From Gemmatimonadota bacterium (GTDB lineage: Bacteria > Gemmatimonadota > Gemmatimonadetes > Gemmatimonadales > GWC2-71-9), in NCBI GenBank assembly GCA_003221075.1, contig QHUF01000216.1:1-5849 (forward strand): a stretch of 5,849 bases of DNA, read 5' to 3'. A program made the translations under genes and the position numbers. This document shows, one piece after another, positions 1 through 5,470 of this stretch. Numbering within the stretch: the stretch's first letter is position 1; every line of letters starts with the position of its first letter. The notes beneath the pieces were generated by a model that worked only from the letters and a program-made list of their open reading frames with translations, searched no databases and was not told the DNA's origin.

Positions 1-2
1 CG

Positions 3-101
3 CCGATCGAGCCTGTGACTCTGATCGAGCATGCGGGCGCGGCGCTCACCCAGGCGCGCACCGCGGGACCGGGCGAGCGAATTCGGGCGTACCACGCGTA
101 G
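3..101 (+). CDS. C-terminal fragment of a gene entering from the left; possibly a degenerate GGDEF-type end
   Basis: This is the end of a gene that starts outside the window. The third frame is open from the left edge to a TAG at 99-101, giving 32 residues that end in GERIRAYHA. About 26 of the 32 codons end in G or C, as expected for real coding DNA in a GC-rich genome, and no other plus-strand frame explains this stretch as well. The tail pattern, LIEHAGAALTQARTAG, recalls the last helix of GGDEF (diguanylate cyclase) domains, where ADxALYxAKxxGRN is usual. Here the aspartate is replaced by glycine and the tyrosine by threonine, so it would be a degenerate member at best. The fragment is too short to assign a function. 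That it is coding is fairly likely; the family suggestion is weak. Confidence 0.55.
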   Translation, partial: PIEPVTLIEHAGAALTQARTAGPGERIRAYHA

Positions 102-111
102 ATTTCTCTGT

Positions 112-131
112 TGCATCGGCGCCACGATGCA
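112..131. promoter_or_regulatory. Perfect 7-bp inverted repeat, possible hairpin or operator
   Basis: TGCATCG at 112-118 and its exact reverse complement CGATGCA at 125-131 flank a 6-base loop. The repeat begins 10 bases after the stop codon of the upstream gene and lies about 60 bases before the lipoprotein start. No T-run follows it on either strand, so it does not look like a classical intrinsic terminator. It may be a factor-bound dyad, a 3'-end-stabilising hairpin for the upstream transcript, or chance. Confidence 0.35.
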
Positions 132-175
132 GGGTCATAAGCGTGCTGTGACGAAAACCGGGGCGACGCGGGTAT

Positions 176-184
176 AAGGGGGTG
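176..184 (+). promoter_or_regulatory. Ribosome binding site of the lipoprotein gene
   Basis: AAGGGGGTG differs at one base from the full anti-Shine-Dalgarno complement AAGGAGGTG. Its purine core ends 9 bases before the ATG at 192 but only 3 bases before the ATG at 186. This favours 192 as the start. The same stretch contains TATAAG at 173-178, which resembles a -10 box; see the findings. Confidence 0.7.
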
Positions 185-191
185 AATGGCG

Positions 192-791
192 ATGAAACGT
201 ACGATCCTCCTGTTGACCCCGCTCCTGTTTTCGGCTGCGTGTTCGGTGACGTCGCCGAGCGATCTGGTGACGTCGTCGAGCGATCCGAAGGAAGGCGTCG
301 GGCCCGTCATCGCGCATTACACGCTGACGGCCGAGGATGGCAACGCGCCGCCGTGCTGCGCCATCGACAGCGCCGGTGTGCGCATCACCGTTGTAGGTGG
401 AGCGCTCACGTTTCACGGTCCGGCGGGCTATCGGGACACCGTGTTCACGCCGGCTGGCCCGATGTCCAGAGCGTGCGTACACGGCGTCCCCAACGGCGCA
501 ATCGTTAACGGCCACACGTACACCGTGACCCTCACAGACGGCACGCGTTATCTGCTGCTCCCCTGCGATCGGGGCGCGTATGCACTGATCGTGATCCGCC
601 GGCTCGACCACGAGGGTGGCTCGTCCACCACCGACAGCATTGTGGTTTCCTCCGGGACCTTCAGCGCAAAGCCCGATACCATAGATCTCGTCGACTCGCG
701 TAACCCGCGCTCGTTCACGGCGTCTGTCACCGCGCCGACGGTTCTCGTGACAGGACCGACCCATCAGTACCGCTTCGACCCGGGAAATTGA
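192..791 (+). CDS. Secreted lipoprotein of unknown function
   Basis: The predicted product has 199 residues and I do not recognise its family. The N-terminus is a lipoprotein signal peptide: MKR, a hydrophobic run from T4 to F13, then SAAC with the lipidated cysteine at C17. Residue +2 is serine, which under the usual Lol rule points to the outer membrane. A tandem heptapeptide, VTSPSDL then VTSSSDP (residues 19-32), forms a Ser/Thr-rich linker. The rest alternates short hydrophobic and polar runs, as in a beta-sandwich, with YTL, VRITVVGGALTF and YTVTLTDGT. It holds four more cysteines (about 55, 56, 95 and 125) that could form disulfides in the periplasm or outside. An alternative ATG lies at 186, but ribosome binding site spacing favours 192. 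The gene stands alone and converges on the DUF5916 gene. The antisense frame over this region is arginine-rich and has no signal peptide, so I treat it as a shadow. Confidence 0.8.
   Translation: MKRTILLLTPLLFSAACSVTSPSDLVTSSSDPKEGVGPVIAHYTLTAEDGNAPPCCAIDSAGVRITVVGGALTFHGPAGYRDTVFTPAGPMSRACVHGVPNGAIVNGHTYTVTLTDGTRYLLLPCDRGAYALIVIRRLDHEGGSSTTDSIVVSSGTFSAKPDTIDLVDSRNPRSFTASVTAPTVLVTGPTHQYRFDPGN
245..286 (+). repeat. Tandem 21-bp direct repeat inside the lipoprotein gene
   Basis: Two adjacent 21-base copies, 245-265 and 266-286, match at 19 of 21 positions. The differences are at the 11th and last bases. Because the unit is a multiple of three, it duplicates seven residues (VTSPSDL/VTSSSDP) in frame, directly after the lipidated cysteine. 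It looks like a recent in-frame duplication that lengthened the linker between the membrane anchor and the folded domain. Confidence 0.8.
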
Positions 792-798
792 CGTCGCT

Positions 799-3018
799 TT
801 AGCCGCTGCGGCCAAACTGCCGCGTGTATTTCACGATCAACGATCTCGACTGCGGCCGGTTCCACCGGAAGAATCCCTCCGCTTCCTGTCCTTCATTGAA
901 GACGACGAACAATCCCGTGCCGGCGGTGCCGAGCCAGCCGAAGCGCGCATTTGCCGTCCACGCGTTCACCTGATTGCTGTATTGCACGAGCGTTTGGAAC
1001 ATGATGCGGGGCGTGAAGAAGTACGCCACGCGCGGCGCAATCACCACGCGGGTGAAATTGCCCTGGTCCAGGCGCACGTCGTTGTACTCCGTGAGCAGCG
1101 AGGCCGATAGTGAGCTCCCGCGACGCACCGAGAGCGTCACGCTGCCGCCGCGACGCGTCCCATTGTAGAACCCGCCGACGTCGGCGCGCAGCAACAGCGA
1201 AAAGGGAGCACTCGGATTGGTCCCGAAGTCGAACCCCAGCGACGTGTATTCGTACGACCCGACCGGCAACGTCACGTTGCGCGCGATCGCGAAGGGCTGC
1301 TCTAGACCCTGGTGCTCGATATTCACTTCGGGGCCAACCATGGCCCCGCTCGCGAGCGACCATTCGGTGATGTCGAGGTGGATGCGATCTTCCTGCCGAA
1401 AACCGTCGAGCCCGTAATAGCCCCGGTAGCCGACGTGCGGATGCCACTCCTTGACCAACGTGCTGCCGGAATACCGTTTGATCCACATCACCGTACTCTC
1501 ATAAAACCGATACCCGTCGGGGCGATTCAAGAACCCGACCTCGGGATCGAAGTCCCGTCCGACCTGGATGATCCGCGCCAGGTTGTTCCACGAGCCGGTC
1601 TGGTAGGCGAGCCGCGCGCTGAATGCGGACGCATCCCGGTCGCGACCGGGTGTGGCTGACGCCGCGCCCCACCAGTCGATCGTCAACGCGTCATGAATGC
1701 CGATGCGGCCGTCGACGCCGGTGACGCGATTCCAGTCTCCAGATTTCGCGGTGGCCGTACGCTGGATGGCGATCACGCCGATGCGGGAGCGGGCGGCGAG
1801 CTCGTGCTGGAGCCGCAGCACCGAGTACGACATTGCCCCCTGCGTGGTCGCCCGGTCGGTGAAGATCTGCAGCGCACCCACGGTGACGGCGCCGACCCGG
1901 CCGGTGACCCGGCCGCCACCCACGATCGGAACCGGCTGCCCCAGGGTGTCGATGCCGATGCGACGCGTGAAGAAGAGATCGACCGCCTGTGGCGTGCCCG
2001 CCGAGAAGATGCCGGCATTTTCCAGGAAGAAGGGGCGTTTCTCCGGAAAGAACAACGGAAAGCGGGTGAGATTCGTGCGCTGCTCATCGACTTCGACCTG
2101 CGCGAAGTCGGTGTTGTAGGTCAGATCGAGGGTCAAGCTGGGCGTCACGCCGTATTTGATCTCTCCGCCCACATCGCCCCGGCTTTTTGCCTCCGGGTCC
2201 ACCGCGAAGTTGCGTTCGACGCCGGTCAGCACGTATGGCGTCGCAGTCAGGACTCGGCGCGCCGGCACGTGCACCCCCGCGAGCGTTCCCGCGTGCGAGA
2301 CCTTCATCAGTGAGAACTGGCGCGGCACGAACGACCAGAACGACTCTTCATTCTTGCGGCGGATCGAGCGCACGAGGTTGAGTCCCCACGTCTGTTGCTC
2401 ACCCGCCGCGTAGCGCAACGTGGTGAAGGGAATGCGGAACTCGGCATACCAGCCGGCCGAGTCCACGGACGTGGCCACGGTCCACGTGCCGTCCCAATTG
2501 AGATTGAAGCCGCCGAGCGACCCGGCGCTCGCGCGCGTCTGACCCGGAAGCTGGATCCCGCCGCCCTCGCCTTCGTTCACGACCTGCGCGTCGTACTCGA
2601 TCGCCGCAGGCGTGGTCGTGAAGACGAATCCGTTCTGCCGGTCGTGATAGGTGTCGAGCAGGATACCGAAGTAGTCGCTCTTGGAGATGTCGCCGTCGCG
2701 CACTTTCTCGCCGGGGACGATCCCTGAGGGATCGGTGTCGTACAGCCACGCGCCGACGTAGAGCGCCTGGCCGTCGGTGACGATGCGCACCTCAGTGCGC
2801 TCGGTGATGGGGGCGCCTTCGTGCCGCTCGCGTTGAATGAATCCCGTGATCGGCGTGGCGTCGCGCCAGGCGGCGTCGTTCAGCCGGCCGTCGATGACGG
2901 GGGGCGTAGCGACGGCGCGCGCGGTGGCGGTTGGAGACGACGTCTGACTGGAAAGGGCCCGCGGGCACGGGAGCACAATGGACAGCGCAAGTACGATTCG
3001 TGTAGCGCCGCCGTTCAT
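799..3018 (-). CDS. Exported CBM9-like / DUF5916 domain protein, probable outer-membrane beta-barrel
   Basis: The product has 739 residues. A signal peptide covers about residues 1-24 (MNGGATR, then IVLALSIVLPC, with cleavage probably near ALS-S). Residues of about 38-250 match the carbohydrate-binding family 9-like domain that precedes DUF5916, including PPVIDGRLNDAAW (39-51) and a later EFRIPFTTLRY (193-203). The remainder fits DUF5916, with its hallmark NTDFAQVEVD (302-311), FFPEKRPFFLENAGIF (323-338), a GFLNRPDGYRF segment (495-505), and a C-terminus of the LFVVFNEG...SLIVKYTRQF type. The many alternating strands suggest an outer-membrane barrel. The substrate is unknown and sugar binding is not shown. 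The ATG at 3018 is chosen because it opens the signal peptide; the longer open frame upstream is antisense-free but overlaps the kinase end and has no in-frame start nearby. It follows the kinase gene by 7 bases and is probably co-transcribed with it. Confidence 0.9.
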   Translation of the reverse strand: MNGGATRIVLALSIVLPCPRALSSQTSSPTATARAVATPPVIDGRLNDAAWRDATPITGFIQRERHEGAPITERTEVRIVTDGQALYVGAWLYDTDPSGIVPGEKVRDGDISKSDYFGILLDTYHDRQNGFVFTTTPAAIEYDAQVVNEGEGGGIQLPGQTRASAGSLGGFNLNWDGTWTVATSVDSAGWYAEFRIPFTTLRYAAGEQQTWGLNLVRSIRRKNEESFWSFVPRQFSLMKVSHAGTLAGVHVPARRVLTATPYVLTGVERNFAVDPEAKSRGDVGGEIKYGVTPSLTLDLTYNTDFAQVEVDEQRTNLTRFPLFFPEKRPFFLENAGIFSAGTPQAVDLFFTRRIGIDTLGQPVPIVGGGRVTGRVGAVTVGALQIFTDRATTQGAMSYSVLRLQHELAARSRIGVIAIQRTATAKSGDWNRVTGVDGRIGIHDALTIDWWGAASATPGRDRDASAFSARLAYQTGSWNNLARIIQVGRDFDPEVGFLNRPDGYRFYESTVMWIKRYSGSTLVKEWHPHVGYRGYYGLDGFRQEDRIHLDITEWSLASGAMVGPEVNIEHQGLEQPFAIARNVTLPVGSYEYTSLGFDFGTNPSAPFSLLLRADVGGFYNGTRRGGSVTLSVRRGSSLSASLLTEYNDVRLDQGNFTRVVIAPRVAYFFTPRIMFQTLVQYSNQVNAWTANARFGWLGTAGTGLFVVFNEGQEAEGFFRWNRPQSRSLIVKYTRQFGRSG
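802..823. terminator. Weak hairpin at the convergent gene ends
   Basis: GCGGC at 808-812 and GCCGC at 819-823 can pair around a 6-base loop. GCCGC at 802-806 could compete for GCGGC. Read on the plus strand, the hairpin lies just past the lipoprotein stop and is followed by GTGTATTT, which is only slightly T-rich. On the minus strand it covers the last codons of the DUF5916 gene. It is a weak candidate for a shared terminator, and no better one is visible in the 7-base gap. Confidence 0.2.
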
Positions 3019-3029
3019 CGAGTGTTCAT
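3015..3029 (-). other. Four-codon mini reading frame linking the kinase stop to the DUF5916 start
   Basis: On the minus strand ATG at 3029-3027 opens MNTR followed by TGA at 3017-3015. Its ATG overlaps the kinase stop (ATGA) and its stop overlaps the DUF5916 start (ATGA again). The purine-rich site at 3044-3039 is spaced for this ATG, not for the one at 3018. It may hand ribosomes on from one gene to the next; this is an inference from arrangement only. Confidence 0.3.
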
Positions 3030-5380
3030 CGCTGCGATTCCTCCATGATGCGCTGAAAGCGCGGCTGTGATCGGACGAAATCAAAACCTGGTGTCTGCAA
3101 CCAAAACCAAAGCGACGCGCCACGCGGCTGCACCCGCTCGAGCAGCGCCAGCGCTTGCTCCTGCTCCCCAACCGCCATGAGGGCCCAGGCGATGAGCGAC
3201 GCCTGGAACGGACCGGGACGGCTGAGGTCGAGCCCCCGCGTCATGTGCGCGAGCCGCTGCCGGGCGGCCGCGACCTGCCCTGTGCGCGCGTCAACGACGA
3301 CAAGTAACGCCTGCTCCGGAACATGACTCCCCGAAGGAAGCCGAGTGGCGACAATGGCGTCCGCCCGAGCGCCGGCCGTGTCTCCCATGAAGAGCCGATA
3401 GAAGCCGCGCGAGACCCAGGCGTCGTAGAAACCGGGATCCACAGCCAGCGCGCTGTCGCCCCACATCCGCGCCTCCCCGTACCGGCGGTGGAGTCCCGTC
3501 TGCACGCTCAGTAGCGTGAGCGTCGTGGCACGATCGGGCTCGAGCGCAAGCGCTTGATGGAACGCGCGCATCGCTCCCGAATCATCGCCCAGCTCGCGGA
3601 GTGCCGTGCCGATCATGTTGACAACCTCCGCGTTGCGTGGGTCCAGCTCGGACGCTCGCTGGTACGCGGCGATCACGCCGTCGTAGGTGCGGGGGTGCCG
3701 GATCTCGAGGAAGCGCCCGCGCGCCAGCCACGCCTCGGCGGCATTTGAATCGACGTGCAGCGCGCTGTCCGCGCTGGCGAAGCCGAGTACCAGCACGCTG
3801 TCGGGCGGCAACGCCCGAAACGACCAGCCGTAATACACGATGAGCGCATATCCGTACGCCAGACGGGCCAGCGCCTCGACGAATCGCGGATCGAGCCGGA
3901 CGGCTGCATCGTATTCGGTGATCGCGCGCCCGACCGACCGCTCGGTGCGTTGGGCAAGGTAGCGATTGCCGCGCAGAAAATGATCGTAGGCGAGCGGTTG
4001 GCGTGTGGCGCGGGCGGTCAGTGACGCCTGTTCCGTGGGGTCCAGGTGGCCGGCTACCTCACTGCCGACCGCGGTGGCGATGTCCTGCTCAATGTCCAGC
4101 AGGTCGGCGTCCGCGCGGTCGAACTCGCCGCCCCAGAGCCGGTCACCGTTTCTGGAGCCGACAAGCTCTACCGTCACACGAAGGCGCCGCCCATCGCGCC
4201 GTACACTCCCGTTCACGAGATTCGCAACACCGAGCGCGCGCCCGATCGCCGCCGGCTCGTAGCCCGCTTTCTCGCAATAGCGCGACGCCGCGATGCGTGA
4301 TTTCACGTCCAGACGAGCGAGGTGTCCGAGCCGCGCCGTGATCTCCTCGGTGAGTCCGTCCGCGAGATAGGCGTCGGCGGTGTCGCGGGAAAGATTGTGA
4401 AAGCACAGCACCGCAACACTGTTGCTCGCCCGCGCCCGGGATCGCATTAGTCCCACTCCGGCGATCCCCAGCACGGCAGCGGCGACGCCAAGGGCGATCG
4501 TGGCTGGTCGGTTGATCGCATAGCGGCGCGACGGCCGGGGCCCAGACACCGCTGCCGTCAGCGCCGCAACGAAGTCGCTCGGGTGCTGCCAGCGATCCGC
4601 GGGCGCCTTGGCGAGGGCCCGCTGCAGAGCTGCGTCAAGTGCCGCGGGGAGGCCGGCTCGGTGTGTGGCGATGGGGCACGGCGTTTCTATCTGATGCTGG
4701 CGCAACACGCTCTCCGCGGTCGCCCCCTGGAACCGTGGCACACCCGCCACCATCTCGTACACAACGCATCCCAACGCATACACGTCGACCCTGCCGTCCA
4801 GGTGGCGATCGCCCGACGCTTGCTCGGGGCTCATGTAATGCAGCGTGCCGACGGCAACGCCCGCCTCGGTCAGCGTGCCCCCCGGAGCGGCCGCCGCAAT
4901 CGCCCGCGCCACGCCGAAGTCCGCGACCACGGCGTGACCCTCATCGAAGAGGATGTTCTCCGGCTTCACGTCCCGATGGACGATGTCGTGCCGGTGCGCG
5001 TATTCGAGCGCGTCCGCTACTTCCCGTGTGATGCTCACGACTTCGTCCAGCGAGAGCTGCTTCTCGCGATCGATGCGGGCGCGCAGCGTCTCGCCCGCGA
5101 CATAGGGCATGACGAAGTAGAGAAATCCGGCCGCCTTGCCGGACGCAAACAGCGGGAGAATGTGCGGATGGGAGAGCTTCGCGACGATCGCGACTTCCCG
5201 CAGGAAGCGCTCGGCTAGCCCAGAAACGAGGTCGGCTCGCAGCACTTTGATCGCGACGGCACGCTTGAGCTTCCGGTCCTGCGCCAGCCATACCGTCGCC
5301 ATGCCACCGCGCCCCAATTCATGCTCCAGCGTGTATTGCGGCGCGAGGGCGGCGCGCAAGCGGCGCGTTTCGTCGATCAT
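3026..5380 (-). CDS. Membrane Ser/Thr protein kinase with TolB-like and TPR outer region
   Basis: The product has 784 residues. The kinase domain (about 16-275) is complete: glycine loop GRGGMA (23-28), lysine K45 in AVAIK, helix-C glutamate E62, HRDVKPEN (135-142), DFG (154-156) and GTLHYMSPE (178-186), with threonines at 169, 171 and 179 as possible autophosphorylation sites. It is therefore expected to be active in the cytoplasm. One transmembrane helix follows at about 291-312. Residues 321-446 resemble the TolB-like domain found after such kinases and adenylate cyclases (SVAVL..NLS, YLADGLTEEI, ALGVANLVNGSVRR, LWGGEFDR). Residues of about 463-784 form TPR-like helical repeats (for example AITEYDAAVRLDPRF and AMRAFHQALALEPDR). 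The outer part probably binds a ligand or protein partner, unknown here. ATG 5380 fits the usual start of this family; the frame stays open upstream only as antisense of the divergent ligase. It is first gene of a probable two-gene operon. Confidence 0.93.
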   Translation of the reverse strand: MIDETRRLRAALAPQYTLEHELGRGGMATVWLAQDRKLKRAVAIKVLRADLVSGLAERFLREVAIVAKLSHPHILPLFASGKAAGFLYFVMPYVAGETLRARIDREKQLSLDEVVSITREVADALEYAHRHDIVHRDVKPENILFDEGHAVVADFGVARAIAAAAPGGTLTEAGVAVGTLHYMSPEQASGDRHLDGRVDVYALGCVVYEMVAGVPRFQGATAESVLRQHQIETPCPIATHRAGLPAALDAALQRALAKAPADRWQHPSDFVAALTAAVSGPRPSRRYAINRPATIALGVAAAVLGIAGVGLMRSRARASNSVAVLCFHNLSRDTADAYLADGLTEEITARLGHLARLDVKSRIAASRYCEKAGYEPAAIGRALGVANLVNGSVRRDGRRLRVTVELVGSRNGDRLWGGEFDRADADLLDIEQDIATAVGSEVAGHLDPTEQASLTARATRQPLAYDHFLRGNRYLAQRTERSVGRAITEYDAAVRLDPRFVEALARLAYGYALIVYYGWSFRALPPDSVLVLGFASADSALHVDSNAAEAWLARGRFLEIRHPRTYDGVIAAYQRASELDPRNAEVVNMIGTALRELGDDSGAMRAFHQALALEPDRATTLTLLSVQTGLHRRYGEARMWGDSALAVDPGFYDAWVSRGFYRLFMGDTAGARADAIVATRLPSGSHVPEQALLVVVDARTGQVAAARQRLAHMTRGLDLSRPGPFQASLIAWALMAVGEQEQALALLERVQPRGASLWFWLQTPGFDFVRSQPRFQRIMEESQR
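3039..3044 (-). promoter_or_regulatory. Ribosome binding site inside the kinase 3' end
   Basis: Minus-strand GGAGGA (3044 to 3039) lies within the kinase codons for residues 780-782 (MEE). It is 9 bases from the mini-frame ATG at 3029 and 20 bases from the DUF5916 ATG at 3018. The second distance is too long for normal direct initiation. Confidence 0.55.
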
Positions 5381-5391
5381 CAGAAAAGCAT
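5380..5391 (-). other. Three-codon mini reading frame ending on the kinase start codon
   Basis: On the minus strand ATG at 5391-5389 opens MLF and stops at TGA 5382-5380, sharing its A with the kinase ATG (TGATG). AGGA at 5403-5400 is 8 bases before this upstream ATG and 19 bases before the kinase ATG. The arrangement mirrors that at the next gene. Whether it is translated is unknown. Confidence 0.25.
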
Positions 5392-5399
5392 ACGGGCTT

Positions 5400-5403
5400 T
5401 CCT
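5400..5403 (-). promoter_or_regulatory. Possible ribosome binding site upstream of the kinase
   Basis: Minus-strand AGGA (followed by AAG) is the only Shine-Dalgarno-like stretch before the kinase start. Its spacing suits the out-of-frame ATG at 5391. No in-frame ATG, GTG or TTG lies between it and the kinase ATG at 5380; the codon just before the ATG is CTG. Confidence 0.35.
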
Positions 5404-5457
5404 GGCGGGCGGCCACCCGGCGCCGTAAGCTTCCGCTTGTAGCTGGAGAGGTGCGAA

Positions 5458-5463
5458 GGGAGG
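5458..5463 (+). promoter_or_regulatory. Ribosome binding site of the acyl-CoA ligase
   Basis: GGGAGG lies 7 bases before the GTG at 5471 and 4 bases before the adjacent in-frame GTG at 5468. The spacing favours 5471 as the start. Confidence 0.65.
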
Positions 5464-5470
5464 GACCGTG

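Larger units (their letters stand above)
5381..5470. promoter_or_regulatory. Divergent intergenic region between kinase and acyl-CoA ligase
   Basis: This 90-base gap must hold or lie close to the start signals of both divergent genes. I see no convincing sigma-70 pair in either direction. TACAAG on the minus strand (5441 to 5436) resembles a -10 box but has no fitting -35. An imperfect palindrome, GGGCGGCCACCC at 5407-5418 (symmetric except for one pair), could be an operator but is also expected by chance in GC-rich DNA. Confidence 0.4.

Noticed and set aside
135..815. A 226-codon minus-strand frame over the lipoprotein gene
   Set aside because: Its product is arginine-rich without any domain pattern, whereas the plus strand has a lipoprotein signal peptide and a good ribosome binding site. 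Long antisense frames are common in GC-rich DNA.
1693..2313. A 206-codon plus-strand frame opposite the DUF5916 gene
   Set aside because: The minus strand here carries the conserved FFPEKRPFF region, so this frame is an antisense shadow with no ribosome binding site or domain pattern.
3019..3171. An upstream extension of the DUF5916 frame by 51 codons
   Set aside because: It overlaps the kinase 3' end in another frame, is rich in Arg/Ser/Cys, and would bury the signal peptide that begins at 3018.
4583..5218. A 211-codon plus-strand frame opposite the kinase domain
   Set aside because: It is fully covered by an intact kinase domain with all catalytic motifs and its translation (many His/Arg/Val) looks like antisense shadow.
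5427..5438. A small AAGC-TTCC-GCTT inverted repeat in the divergent gap
   Set aside because: A 4-bp stem with a 4-base loop is too short to separate from chance.
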